From Apodemus sylvaticus (taxonomy: Eukaryota > Chordata > Mammalia > Rodentia > Muridae), in contig NC_067477.1 of NCBI RefSeq assembly GCF_947179515.1, positions 120,818,062-120,882,061 of the forward strand: a DNA stretch of 64,000 nucleotides, given 5' to 3'. The position numbers and the translations under genes were made by a program. Each line of letters starts with the position of its first letter. The stretch's first letter is position 1. Positions 22,081 through 35,710 of the stretch are shown here, piece by piece. The notes beneath the pieces were generated by a model. The model worked only from the letters and a program-made list of their open reading frames with translations, was not told where the DNA came from and did not search any database.

Positions 22081-23466
22081 TGCTGGGAAATTCATAGCTG
22101 GCTTTTGATCTTTAAACCGGTTTCTAATTGACATAAAAGCTTTTATGATTTTAACATGGAATCTGTCCCTGCAGTTGCCTGAGTTAGGTTCAGGCTTGAA
22201 TCTTTTTTAGACCACTTCTTAAGTGGCATGCATCCTGTTCAGGACACTGTATCTGGTCTGTCACTGTGATGTCAGACAGTGGCCATCTGGATCTCTTTAG
22301 GTAACAAATGAAATTTCGGCAAATATATTGCCCTTGCCACCACCTCCTCCTTTCTCTTCTGCTCCCTCCTTGCCCTCCCTCCCTCCCTCCTACCCCTTCT
22401 CCCCCTCACCTCCTGATCCTCCATTTCATCACCATCCTTCTATAGCTTGAGTTTTCTTGTGAAGGGAAGCTTCCCTTCTTTAACTATTTGACTGATACTT
22501 AGTTTTTATAGAGGGAGTCATCATCAGGACTCCTTAAAGAAATAAATGGGCTTGTGTGTCTACAGACAGTTCCAACATGACGTGGTTTGATGTGATTTTT
22601 TTTTTCACGTTTAGATGTCTTGAAAGCAGGGCACAGCCAGCAGAAGCTGCACCTTGAAGCTTGATATTCCTCTGACCCTGGGGCACCCAGCATGGGCCTT
22701 GCAGCGAGCCCTAGTCCACAGATAGCCTGCGGTGGGAAGGGGAATTGTAACAGTGGATGTTTGACAGTGGGTTGTGTTGCACAGCTAGGATGCCCATCCT
22801 TTAGGCAACGTGAATGCACCTTAACTAACGACGGTTTGAGCAGGAGACTGCTGGGCGGTGATCCCATCATAGTGAGCAGGCATCTGTTTCAACACAGACT
22901 TGTTATAAGGAAATGGCTAGTGATTCCGGAGGCTGGTGAGTCTATATGTGATGGTAGGTTGGCCTGGGACCTCAGCAGAACTGGAACCTTCAGTCACATG
23001 ATACACAAGTGGCAGTCCAGACCTAGAGAAAGCCCAATGTCAACTTGTTGAATTCTTTCCTGTCCAGGGAGGTTGTAATTGGTTTATCCTTTCCCTAACC
23101 AACCAAGCCTTCATCTGGCTGGGGCAGACCCACAACACATAAGAAGGGTGTTTCTATTCAGAACACACCAATTTCAATGTTACCATTACCCTCAAATCTT
23201 GTCTGAGTTGCTGAAGAAGAAAATCCACTCTCACAGAGGGAGACAGAATCTTTCTATTGACCAATTTAAATGTAATAAACTATGGTAATCTTCCAGAATT
23301 ACTGTTTTTTTTTTTTTCAAGTGAATGGCTAGATGTAAATGTGTTGGAAAAAAGAAACCTAGTGTATTATTCTTATGCTTTAAGATTTTTATATTTGACT
23401 AATGGTCTGACTTCCAATGACTCATTAGACCTTTGATCCTCCCGGCCTCCAACAAGGACACTTCTC
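22081..23466. other. Intron sequence with CT-rich patch
   Basis: A pyrimidine-rich stretch with CCTCCCTC units lies at about 22338-22410. Frames of 123 and 119 codons overlap on opposite strands at 22499-23051 and match nothing I recognise. Confidence 0.4.
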
Positions 23467-23474
23467 TTATTATT

Positions 23475-23521
<47 letters not shown>

Positions 23522-23618
23522 TTGTTATTAGTACAATTATAGATTGCCCTTGGTCCCACTGTTTTTTTGTTTTGTTTGATTTTTTATTGTTTTTGTCTTC
23601 GTGCCATTGTTTTCTATT

Positions 23619-23661
<43 letters not shown>
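23467..23661. repeat. Two (TTTA)n arrays
   Basis: TTTA runs at about 23470-23524 and 23618-23661 are separated by about 95 bases of T-rich sequence. Confidence 0.9.
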
Positions 23662-23663
<2 letters not shown>

Positions 23664-23734
23664 CTGATTTGGATTTCACTTTCACTCATCATGTGGCAAC
23701 AGACAGCAGTCAGATGCAATCTCTCTTCTTTCCT

Positions 23735-24820
23735 ATGTAATCAGCGCTATAAATTTATATTTTGATAGTTGATTTTGTAGCATTCCATAATTTTAACATG
23801 TATTTTCATTTCCTCTTGGCTAAGAATAATTCCCATTGTGATCCTTTTACTCCCTCTGGTTCATTGGTTGTTGTCTTAATTAGTTATTATTGCTGTGATG
23901 AACACCACCGAGAAAAAGCAAATTGAAGAGGAGGGGGTTAGCTCAGTTTATACTTCCATAATGCAGTCTGTCACTGAAGGAAGCCAGGACAGGAACTCAA
24001 GCAGGGCAGGAACCTGGAGGCAGGAGCAGATGCAGAGGCCATGCAGGGATGCTGCTGACTGGTTTGCTCAGCCTGCCTTCTAGTAGAACCCAGGGCCACC
24101 AGCCCAGGGATGATACCACCCACAATGGACTGGGTTCTCCCCTATCAATCACTAATTAAGAAAATGTGCTACAGATGGATCTTAGGGAGGCATTTTTTTT
24201 TTTAGTTGAAGTTTTCTTCTCTCAGATGTGTGTCAAGTTAACGTAAAACTGTCCAGCACAGCTGTACTATACTGTATAATACTTAGTCTCCAATTGTTTG
24301 GGTATTTCACACCACCGCTTTTTACTATCCATTTCTGGCTTAATTCCATCATGGCTAGAACAAGACGTTTTGTAAGACTCGAATCTTTTTAAATTTTATC
24401 AAAACTTAAGATCTGTCTTAGAATACAGTCTGCCTTGCTAAGATGCTGCATATGCATAGCCTGCCCTGAGTATGGTGCTGTGTATGTAAATGGTGACCTG
24501 CTGGAGCTGGTTGCTGCTACTGCTGGAGTCCTCTGCCCTTCTGGGTTCCCTATGTGCTCTGTAAACGTGTGTCTAAAAGCTGCAACCTTTAGACTGTTTT
24601 TCTTTGGCCAAGGTCTTTTTTTTTTTTTAAATGGGTTTTCTGACTTGTATTTTGATGTCCTGCCATTCATGGCCCAACAGGCATGGTTGCTATGTTGTCT
24701 TGATGAATTAACCCTTTCCCTTATGGGTCAACCTAATTGGTTGTCAGCTCTGAAATCAACCCTCTACTATGAGTGTGGATGCTCTAGCTCTTTCAGTTCT
24801 GATGACCTGCCACACCCTTT
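23735..24820 (-). mobile_element. Ancient mammalian L1 ORF2 fragment, antisense, split by a later repeat
   Basis: Before the break: CATTCCATAATTTTAACATG and GGTTCATTGGTTG. After it: CTCCAATTGTTTGGGTATTT, TTCTGGCTTAATTCCATCAT and GTGGATGCTCTAGCTCTTTC. In this order they follow an antisense L1 ORF2 region as I know it from human DNA. Divergence is high. The element at 23872-24263 interrupts it. Confidence 0.65.
23872..24263 (+). mobile_element. Rodent dispersed repeat inserted in ancient L1
   Basis: GTCTTAATTAGTTATTATTG starts it; CACTGAAGGAAGCCAGGACA, GAGGCAGGAGCAGATGCAGA, ATCAATCACTAATTAAGAAA and TCAAGTTAACGTAAAACTGT follow. I know this order as a common mouse repeat; it may be an L1 (Lx) end or an LTR-related element. 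It is the most complete copy of its type in the window. Confidence 0.65.
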
Positions 24821-25026
24821 CCTGGTCACTGTGCTTGTCCCAGTGTTTTGGTGACTCTTTTGCAGGTAGTAAATTACTCTCTTTGCATGGTAGCCTCTGA
24901 CTTTACACTGGGTTGTTCAGAACTTTTGTGTTTGTCAAGCACTTACAGAAAAGAATGATACAACATGATCTCTATACAAGCTGTTGCTGGTTTCTTTCAA
25001 AGAAGCAATCTTTCAAAAATTACATA
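24821..25026. other. Intron sequence without recognised feature
   Basis: Nothing named; possible further decayed L1. Confidence 0.35.
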
Positions 25027-25212
25027 TTTGTTTATCATGAATGTGTATGTGTGTGTGCTTGTGTGTTTGCATGTGCCATGGGGTATGTGCAGAGAGGTCA
25101 GAAGACATCTTGCAGGAGTTGGTTCTTTCCTTTTCTCTTGTGGGTCCTGGAGTCTTGAACTCAGGTAGTCAAGTCTGGTAGCAAGTGCATTTATCCACAG
25201 TGCCATTTCATC
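25027..25212 (-). mobile_element. B3-type SINE, antisense
   Basis: A TG-rich start, then GAGAGGTCAGAAGACATCTT, CCTGGAGTCTTGAACTCAGG and GCATTTATCCACAGTGCCAT. Confidence 0.7.
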
Positions 25213-25267
25213 TTTTACTACTTGCTTCCTATAGTGTGTTCTCCATAGCACAACATAGCTGTGGCAG

Positions 25268-25318
25268 CCGCCGCCACCACCACCACCACCATACCACCAC
25301 CATACCACCACCAGACCC
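25268..25318. repeat. (CCA)n with ATA interruptions
   Basis: CCGCCGCCACCACC followed by CACCATACCACCAC units. On the minus strand it reads as poly-Gly/Trp, which is not a gene. Confidence 0.9.
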
Positions 25319-26612
25319 ACATGCACACCTTTGTTTCTAGCACTTAGGAGGCAGGGGTAGGCTTTTGTTTTCTAATTTGTCTCTTTCATCTCACCTGAAG
25401 TCTCCCGGAAGGATTTTGGCTGGGTCATTCCTATCTTTATGTTGTTGGTGTGGTCATCAGCCTCCTGCTTTCTCTGATTCTTTGGTTCATGTTACCTTCA
25501 CTGTGTTTTTTATATTTTGTTTTCCTGGAATACTTCAGTTCTGGTGTGTTCTGGTACAGTCAGTGTATTTCATACTGCCCTTTATTGTCTTCAGCAACAG
25601 CCTCTGGTTTCTTACCTGTTTGGTCCAGTAAGTGATTCTATATGAATGAGGTCACAGGCCATGGGTCCTTTCTCACGTTCCATGTGTTCATGGGTCAAGT
25701 CAAGGTGGCATCTCCTCAGTGGTTTGCGTTGCCACTGTCACTTCTGTTGAGTACTCCCTGGGAAAGCTCACCCCTTAAGCCATTGCTGACGCTTTCTCTT
25801 TGTTCTAGTGTCTGTCTTTTCTCCTGGAGTAGCAATTGCCCACACTTGCTGGATGCCTTGGATTCTGTAGTCAGACACTGACCTGAGGGGTTCTGAACTG
25901 ACTTCTCGAGCCTTTGTCCTCCATCACTTATCCCACATCAGCCCTTTCTCCCAGCTGCTTTCAAACGCCAGAATGCTCTCCATAGGTGAAAGGGCCAGAT
26001 AGGATCAGACGGACCTTCCGTGGGAGACATTTTATGGCTGGCTGGGGGTTCCCTTGTGTGAGGCCCAGACTCCTCGTCTGAAGTGGAAAGTGCTCCATCT
26101 TTTGCCAGATCCTCCCACCCTCTCACAGGTCAAATAATGGCTTTAGTTAGAAATATGGAAAAGTTTAGTTAATCCCTGCACCAGAAATTGCCACTAGGAA
26201 GGCAGCAGTGTAAACAGTGTGTGACTAATCCTTTCTTCTGAAGAGAGCAGTTCTGTGCAATTGTTTGCCCCATGTTTACAAAGACACAGAGGTTTCCATA
26301 GATGCAGATCTCTGAGCAGCCTGCCCTCCCCCGCCCCCACTGTCTCCTTCCCCTTTCTGCTCCTTTTCTTTCCTACTGGCATTCCCTCCATTCCTCTGAC
26401 CCCCTTCTGGTACTGCTGCCATACTGTCTGTGTGGCCAGTGGCCTGCCACAAACCCAACGGCCTTTGCTAATTCTGTATATCCTGCTTCTTTGCAGTGAT
26501 TTGTGAATAATCCTTTCTCCATTCCTTCTTGAAACCCTCTCCTGCTCAACATTTCTAGACCTGTACTGTTTGGTTTTTAATCTCTTCTGATCCTCTATCT
26601 GTTCTCTTTATG
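25319..26612. other. Intron sequence without recognised feature
   Basis: Pyrimidine-rich in parts. No SINE or exon is recognised; open frames are all below 90 codons. Confidence 0.4.
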
Positions 26613-27120
26613 CCTCTCTCTCTCTCTCTCTCTCTTCTTCTTCTTCTTCTTCTTCTTCTTCTTCTTCTTCTTCTTCTCCTTCTCCTTCTCCTTCTCCTTC
26701 TCCTTCTCCTTCTCCTTCTCCATCTCCTTCTCCTTCTCCTTCTCCTTCTCCTTCTCCTTCTCCTTCTCCTTCTCCTTCTCCTTCTCCTTCTCCTTCTCCT
26801 TCTCCTTCTCCTTCTCCTTCTCCTTCTCCTTCTCCTTCTCCTTCTCCTTCTCCTTCTCCTTCTCCTTCTCCTTCTCCTTCTCCTTCTCCTTCTCCTTCTC
26901 CTTCTCCTTCTCCTTCTCCTTCTCCTTCTCCTTCTCCTTCTCCTTCTCCTTCTCCTTCTCCTTCTCCTTCTCCTTCTCCTTCTCCTTCTCCTTCTCCTTC
27001 TTCTTCTTCTTCTTCTTCTTCTTCTTCTTCTTCTTCTTCTTCTTCTTCTTTTCTTTTCTTTTCCTCTTCCTGTCCCTGTTCCTCCTCCTCCTCTTCCTCC
27101 TCCTCCTCTTCTTCTTCTTC
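26613..27120. repeat. 508-bp polypyrimidine tract with (TTCTCC)n core
   Basis: Order: (CT)n, (CTT)n, about 54 copies of TTCTCC (about 26674-27000), (CTT)n, then TTTTC and CCT variants. Only a few purines occur (A at 26722; G near 27072 and 27078). It yields a Leu-only frame on the plus strand and a Lys-Glu frame on the minus strand, both artefacts. Confidence 0.97.
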
Positions 27121-27185
27121 ATCATTTAGAGGAGTGTTGTTTTATTCTGAGTTCCATAAACAATGATTGTCAAGTTCACTACAAA

Positions 27186-27280
27186 ACTAAGATTGGAGAT
27201 GTGGCTCAGTTGGTAGAGTGTTTGAATAGCATGCATGAGGTTAAATACCCTGGGTTAGAATCCCAGCACTGCCGAAGCTG
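27186..27280 (+). mobile_element. ID/B4-type SINE head, sense
   Basis: ATTGGAGATGTGGCTCAGTT, GGTAGAGTGTTTGAATAGCA and GTTAGAATCCCAGCACTGCC match the tRNA-like head. A decayed B1-like half may run to about 27345. Confidence 0.75.
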
Positions 27281-27489
27281 AGTATTTTTCAAGCATACTT
27301 GTAAATCCAGCAAGTGTAGGTTAGAAGAACCTGAAACTAGAAGGGTCATGGACCCTGCGGGAGGAGCTGTTTTCTTAAATATGAGTCTTGTACTCTTTCA
27401 GATGACAGGAAGATGTCTGCCATCCTTAACTGTATGCCAGAGGGCAGAGAAGTTAGGCTGCCAACCAAGTGCGATTTGCCCTCCTCAAA
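27281..27489. other. Intron sequence, possible decayed SINE tail
   Basis: Nothing certain. Confidence 0.3.
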
Positions 27490-27622
27490 ACTGTTTGTGT
27501 CTGGGACTCATGTAGCTAAGGTTGGCCTTGAACTCATTATACAGCAGAGGATGACCCTGAACTTGTACTCTTTGTGTTTCCACTTCCCACCTGCGGGACT
27601 AGATTGGAATGTGCTACCATAG
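27490..27622 (-). mobile_element. B1 SINE, antisense, diverged
   Basis: GTGTCTGGGACTCATGTAGC, TAAGGTTGGCCTTGAACTCA and GTGTTTCCACTTCCCACCTG follow a reversed B1. Confidence 0.6.
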
Positions 27623-27904
27623 TCAATGCCTGTGCTGCTAGAATACAGGTCTAAGTCGAGAAATCCGAGCACTGAAGGGAGGAAGTTGAAACAAAGCCCC
27701 CTCCCTCAACCAAGAAGCTCTTTGCAACGGATGCAAATGGGAAAGGGAAAATTCAGTTTTCTCCAATGGAGTGTCACTGGATGTCAACCACATGCCCAAG
27801 AAAGGTTTTCTACCCAGGAGTAACTGGACAACACAAAGCAGACTCCATGTTTTTCTTTTTCTACATTGTTTTGTCTTTTGGTTGTTCTGACTTTGATTTT
27901 TGAT

Positions 27905-27910
27905 TTTTGT

Positions 27911-27951
<41 letters not shown>

Positions 27952-28065
27952 AGAGGATGACATTGGGTAGGTAGGCAGGTAGGGAGGATCTGGGAAGGAA
28001 AAGAATGTGATCAAAATGTATTGCATGAGAACATATTTTCAATTAAAAAAAGAGAGAAAAGAAAC
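27905..28065 (+). mobile_element. Old L1 (Lx-type) 3' end with (GA)18
   Basis: A pure GA run (27913-27948), then GTGATCAAAATGTATTGCAT, TTTTCAATTAAAAAAAG and an A-rich tail. This resembles the 3' terminus of older rodent L1. Confidence 0.6.
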
Positions 28066-28159
28066 CAAATCTTAATTGTGAAAAAAATTTGTGTCTACAA
28101 AATAAGTTGCAAAACTTTCTACTTAATGACAAGACATTTTAAAAAAGGGTGTTGGTTGT

Positions 28160-28295
28160 ATATAACCTGTATGAACTCTCAGCAGAGACAAATGGATCTC
28201 TGTGAGTTTCAGGCCAGCCTGGTCTACATAGTGAGTTCCAGGACATCCAGAACTATATAAAGTGACCCTATCTCAAACAAACCAACAAAAGGTTA
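28160..28295 (+). mobile_element. B1 SINE, sense, 5'-diverged
   Basis: CAAATGGATCTCTGTGAGTT, CAGGCCAGCCTGGTCTACAT and TTCCAGGACATCCAGAACTA, ending in an A/C-rich tail. Confidence 0.85.
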
Positions 28296-28392
28296 ATTTT
28301 TAATATAAATTCCCATTCTCATGGGATATCTACACAATTAAATATGGCTATCTTCCAAGACTGTTTGACTCCATGCCTTTTAATCAAATAAT

Positions 28393-28535
28393 AAAAAAAA
28401 AATCTTTTCATATTTATTGTAGTATACGTTTGCAAAAGGCATGCCACAGCATAGGTGTGGAGGTCAAAGAACAACTTGCAGAAGTTTGTTTCTCTCTCTT
28501 CACCTGAGAATTAAGTTTAGCTCAGCACCTTTCTT
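28393..28535 (-). mobile_element. B3/B4-type SINE, antisense, diverged
   Basis: AGGTGTGGAGGTCAAAGAAC, AACTTGCAGAAGTTTG and ACCTGAGAATTAAGTTTAGC parallel a reversed B3. Confidence 0.5.
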
Positions 28536-31500
28536 ACCTCATCCTCTCTCTGGTTTATTTTTAATTTTTTCCTTTTTTTTTTAAAAATAGTTTTGCTCTT
28601 TGAGTGTTCTTACTCCTTACAACATCACTTGGAGGCTTTCCCCAACTGCCCCTGGACATCTACTGCATGTTTCTGTCTGTGAGACTATGGTGACCTTCTT
28701 CTCCACATACCATCCCCTCCTCCTAGCACCTTTAGTTCAGCATACCTCTTTGCTCCTAGTTTTCCCTTTAGCCTTGAACTAGGAACATTCTTCCAGGTAG
28801 CATCAAGCTTTCAGAGACCTCTTTTGTTTGGTACCTGCCTTGTGCTAGTAGTTACCTTCATGTGGCCCCTTCTCTATGTGTTTGCTGTGAATGTTGCCTA
28901 AGAATGTCAAAATGAGGGAAGATTTTGTTCACCTCACCCTTGTCCTGCCTTCTTCCCAAAGCTGCCATTTTGTATGTATTGGTTTCCTTTGTCTGTGGAT
29001 GCAAACAGCATACTTCAGCCTTGATTTCTTGTTCTTCTATTCGTGTCTACTGTCAAAGTCATGCACATTGATGTTCTCTCATGGCCCTCGATTAGGAAAG
29101 ATAGGCACCTCTGATTTCATTCTTCCTCTTTTCACTATTTTTCAGCTTCCAACAGTCAACTCTGGACCTTTTGTATCACCCAAATTGATGGTGCAACATT
29201 GGAGCATCTAATGTTTTTGTACTCTTTTGCAATTGCATATTTGTAATACTTGTCTGTGGGCGATCACTCTTCACTGAGCCCTGTGCAGTGTTTACTTTCT
29301 CCCTTCTCTCTGTGCCTCTTGAAGGTCAATGCTCCTGATACCAATTTGGATGGCTTCTTTCCTCTTCTCAGTCATATTTTCTTCCTCTGTGCCTGAAGAC
29401 CAACAGGGATCCCTGATCAATGTCCTTATGCCTCAGATCATGTTCCATGAACTGTCACCAATGAAATAGCCCAGGACTGCTTAGAAAATACATTGGAAAG
29501 GGGAAAAAAGTCAGGATATTCTTCACAGTGATGACAGCTCTTGTTTGTGTCATTTGTTTTTCTTGTATTTTGTGGATGTTGAGGTGAAAGAAGAAAACCT
29601 TTTTTTCTTTTCTTTTCTTTTTCTTTGTGTGTGTGTGTGTAAGATATAGTTTCCCCTACCTTGTAACAATCAGTATTCTCACTGTATCTTGACTATCTTA
29701 CAAATATGTTTTAATGTATCTTAATGTTTATTAGTGGATAATAAAAATATGATAGCTGGATGGGACAGGTGTTAATGACTGGAATGGAAGCTGGAACAGA
29801 GGCCCCTGAGGGCTCCAGCAATGCTAGTTCTTTTGGTTGGGGCAGGATGTACAAGATTAAGGCATTATCTTGTAGAATAGATAGAACAGGGAAATCTTCT
29901 AGTGGATGGATACTGGGGCCTGGGACTTTCAGAATTTTAAATATGTGAAGCTACCAGTGTGTCTGTGTTTTGGAATTTATAATTCCCCCTTACCTGTGAG
30001 GGAGAAAGGATGAAAGGAGAATCCCTATGATTTTGATTCTTTTAAATTTTCTCTTCAAAAATGTGTACCTCTTTTCTTGAAAATTGCATTTACAATGATG
30101 TGACTAAACCTGGTGTTCCTTCCTCAAGACTAAGCTTCCCATGATCCTGGAAAGTGGGGAAGAGTAAATTTAAATAACTAAAAACCAACTAAAGATTTTC
30201 TTTTTTTCTGAGGCGGTTGGGTGAAAGCAAAGGAAAGGCGGAAATATGACAGAGGATGTGTATTAGTAAGGCCAAGAGGGGGCTGTGGTGGAACTGCCGT
30301 TGGGGCTTCTGGAGGGAAAGCTGGACACTGATCCCGAGAGAGAGGAAGAGTGGCCTTTCTCTCTCAGTAGTGTCTGTGGACTGAGTGATGCCATTGTTTT
30401 CCCTGCTTGTTCCACACAGTATCTGCTAATTTTCTCATTATTTTCTTGATGGGGCTGTGATGAGTTCATGTGACAATTACTGGCTACAAGGCCTGTGTAT
30501 TATAAGCAATTAGAGGCAGACAGGGTAGAGCAACAGGACAACTGGTATACCTACCTACAGATTTGAAGTGTGCTGTGACTGGGCACACTAACACCACAGT
30601 GAGACTGATGTCTGGATTTTCATAAGTTAGGGATGGCTGAGAGTTGTTCTTAAGTTCTAGTGTATTCTGTTCTCTTTCTTTTGATTCTCACCTGCTGCAT
30701 ACCTCTTGCCATGATTGCTTTTTCGGTTTAGAGGAAAGTACTGTTTACCTGGAAGACTTATCTTTCTGGAGATGGCCAGGGAAGGAGTAGAATAGTGGCC
30801 ATCTAGGTTTCCTGGAAGGCTGGGTCCATTTGTCCTAAACAAGAACTAGTTCTGTGTTTTTTGTGCAGGGTGATAGACTGACTTAGAGAGAAAGAGTCAT
30901 TTCCAAGATTGGGAAGTGACTGATAGAATAGACTTGTGACCACCCTATTTGTCCAGCTGTTTCACTCCCCCCCCCCCCCAAGCATATACTTCAAGTTCAA
31001 AACAACACATATATCATCAGAACAGAAGGGTTTACAATGTTATTTCTTAGACTTTTAGTAATACAGTCATTAGTTTGGTGTCAAAGGAAGTGCCCCATGT
31101 GGTACCACACCTGGGAAGATCCAGACCCAAGATGGGAGTTTTAGGCATTTTGAGACAACAGGGTTTATAGCAATTCATGCCAAGGTACCAGAACCTTCAA
31201 TTCAGCCACTTCTGGTCCATAATCGCTCTAGAATGTTTTGTTTCACTTCATGACTCCTTCTTTAGCCTCAAGAATAAATTTGAGTAAATTTATTTGAGAT
31301 TCTTTGACTATATTTGATGAAGGCATCTAATGGTGGTTCTCTGTGACATGATGACTTTTCTTTTGTATTATATATTATTTCTTTTACTATTTATATAGTC
31401 CCTTTCGGGGCCTATCTTTTGAGTCAGAACCTAGTGGCAAGCAGGTACCATTTCAAAGGCTATTTGGTGTTAGCGGTGGTATGCAGTAGTCTAATAATTT

Positions 31501-31542
31501 CACTTGTAATTTTGCATGTTGTAAAATGAGTGTGGGCACTGG
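28536..31542. other. 3-kb intron stretch with only minor low-complexity sequence
   Basis: A (TTTTC)n/(TG)n patch lies at 29597-29640 and a 13-base poly(C) at 30967-30979. No SINE or exon is recognised. The T- and C-rich part at 28600-29500 could be a decayed L1 or LTR but I cannot place it. Confidence 0.4.
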
Positions 31543-31880
31543 AGAGATGGTTCATTCAGCAATCTACTTTCCATGTAAGTAAAAGGCCTGGAATTTTTTT
31601 CTCAGTAGCTATGTAAAGAGCCAAATGTGTCAGCACAGGCCGGGAATCACAGCACCTGGAAGGTAGAGACAGAAGGATCCTAGAGCCATTAAATAGTTAG
31701 CCTCATTGAATTGCTGAGTTCCCTGCGTTCATTTAGGTGGAAATAGATGCAAGAAGGTATTGGCTGTCTATCTCTGGCATATATGTGCACACACACATAT
31801 GGACACACACACACATATATACTGTACACTACAGAAATATACACACAGACACATACACACACTGTACACTACATAAATAA
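31543..31880 (+). mobile_element. B4/B3-type SINE, sense, with CA-rich end
   Basis: GGCACTGGAGAGATGGTTCA (head), AATCACAGCACCTGGAAGGT (B1-like part), then CA and TATA-rich sequence with two copies of ACTGTACACTACA at about 31820 and 31861. Confidence 0.7.
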
Positions 31881-32058
31881 GTAAAATGAGTCCATGTTAT
31901 CTTTTTTTCTATTTTTCATTAGTAGTCTTAGCCCAAGATTAATTATTCTTGTAGGAAATGGTAATTTTAAAACACTTGAGTTAATATATATAATTTATAT
32001 TGTTATATGTATATAATTATAAGATCCAGAATAAATTAAATAGATATTTCCCTGAGGC

Positions 32059-32061
<3 letters not shown>
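31881..32061. other. AT-rich intron sequence
   Basis: TATATAATTTATATTG-type low complexity at 31984-32015. Confidence 0.4.

Positions 32062-32149
<88 letters not shown>
32062..32149. repeat. (CT)23(CA)21 compound microsatellite
   Basis: A pure CT run then a pure CA run, followed by GGGGGG. It lies 0.7 kb upstream of the long-form exon. Confidence 0.97.
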
Positions 32150-32151
<2 letters not shown>

Positions 32152-32204
32152 GGGGAGATATTTCAGAAAGAATTATACATGCATGCATGTATATATGTAT
32201 GTAT

Positions 32205-32312
32205 ATTGAATCAGCATCTCACTACATAGCCCAGGCTTCTCTCAAACTTAAGATGCCCTTGCTTCTGCATCCCAAATGTTGGCATTAAAGCATGGACACT
32301 ATGACCAACTTA
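32205..32312 (-). mobile_element. B1 SINE, antisense, diverged
   Basis: CATCTCACTACATAGCCCAG, TGCATCCCAAATGTTGGCAT and AAAGCATGGACACTATGACC. Confidence 0.7.
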
Positions 32313-32862
32313 ATTTATTCTTATTTTCCTTCTGCTTTAATGAGTTCAGATTTTTTTCTTTTGGCCTTGTATGGTAGAGATCCTCTGATATAGAAAGTGA
32401 AATTGAGGCTCCAAAATTCAGATGAGCTACCCGCTAAAATTAGGTGGTTTGTAAAGTCCTGCTGTGCCACATGGCCTGTCAGTGCTTATAACTGATTCCT
32501 TGCTTTGTTCTGAGTATCTGTTTGTATGTGCACCTAGTCATGTCTGGGTCTTTGCCTTTTTCTGAGAAATGGATGCCTCATGTTTTGCATGAAGCCTGAG
32601 GTAGCTGTGCTCTGAAGTTTTTGATAAAACCCACTTACCATAACCCATTTCTCACTACATTTTGACTAACAGATGAGTCCCTTCCATGCTGGATGGTTCT
32701 ACCTGTAAACCAGTGGTTCCTTCCTTGTGTGCCACAAATGTGAGACAAAAGAGCCGTGTGTGGTACTGGTGCTCCTTCTGAAGTTTAATTGCTTGTTCTC
32801 TTCTTATGTTGACATTTAAAACCCCATGTTTATTTTCTTATCCTCTCTTTGTTTCTTCCCAG
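32313..32862. other. Intron 3' end before the long-form exon
   Basis: Repeat-free as far as I can see. It ends in a polypyrimidine tract (TTTATTTTCTTATCCTCTCT and onward) feeding the acceptor at 32861-32862. Confidence 0.6.
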
Positions 32863-33032
32863 AGTGGCACCTTTGTCTTCCCAGAATGTGATGATTCGGC
32901 ATGGCCAGACCCAGGAGTACGTGCTCAAGCCCAAGTACTTCCCAGCCCCGAAGGTGGTCTCTGGGGAGCAGTCTACAGAAGGCTCTTTCTCTTTAAGATA
33001 TGGGCAGGAGCAGGGCACAGCACCCTTTCAGG
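32863..33032 (+). CDS. Ltbp1: Internal coding exon of Ltbp1 specific to the long isoform
   Basis: LTBP-1 is a secreted matrix glycoprotein that binds the small latent TGF-beta complex and anchors it to fibrillin and fibronectin matrix. This exon encodes 56 residues, starting VAPLSSQNVM and ending GQEQGTAPFQ, with HGQTQEYVLKPKYFPAPK in between. I recognise this as the linker of human LTBP-1L between the first EGF-like domain and the four-cysteine segment. It has no cysteine and is rich in Gln, Ser and Pro, as expected of a flexible hinge. The acceptor follows a T/C-rich tract ending TTTCTTCCCAG (AG at 32861-32862); an AG two bases later is an alternative. The donor is CAGG|GTGAGT (GT at 33033-33034), leaving one base of a split codon. 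Earlier long-form exons are not in the window. The other frames through the exon are shadows. Identity is very secure; the exact 5' edge is not. Confidence 0.93.
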
Positions 33033-35557
<2,525 letters not shown>

Positions 35558-35661
35558 AGATACACACACATACATAAATACATAGATACATAGATTAGCA
35601 GATTCACAGATACATAGATAGGTAGACTGCTAGATATACACATACACAAACACCCATCCAT

Positions 35662-35709
<48 letters not shown>
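35558..35709. repeat. TACATAGA-type repeat followed by (CA)n
   Basis: ATACATAGATTAG variants, then a CA run at 35667-35709. Confidence 0.9.

Positions 35710-35710
<1 letters not shown>

Noticed and set aside
26595..27281. Long open frames of Leu (plus) and Lys/Glu (minus)
   Set aside because: They are translations of a CT-only simple repeat with a period divisible by three; no flanking coding sequence or splice signals.
1..32862. Earlier long-form Ltbp1 exons (signal peptide and first EGF-like domain)
   Set aside because: I looked for the cysteine pattern of the first EGF-like domain and for a long-form signal peptide on the + strand and saw neither; they must lie upstream of the window.
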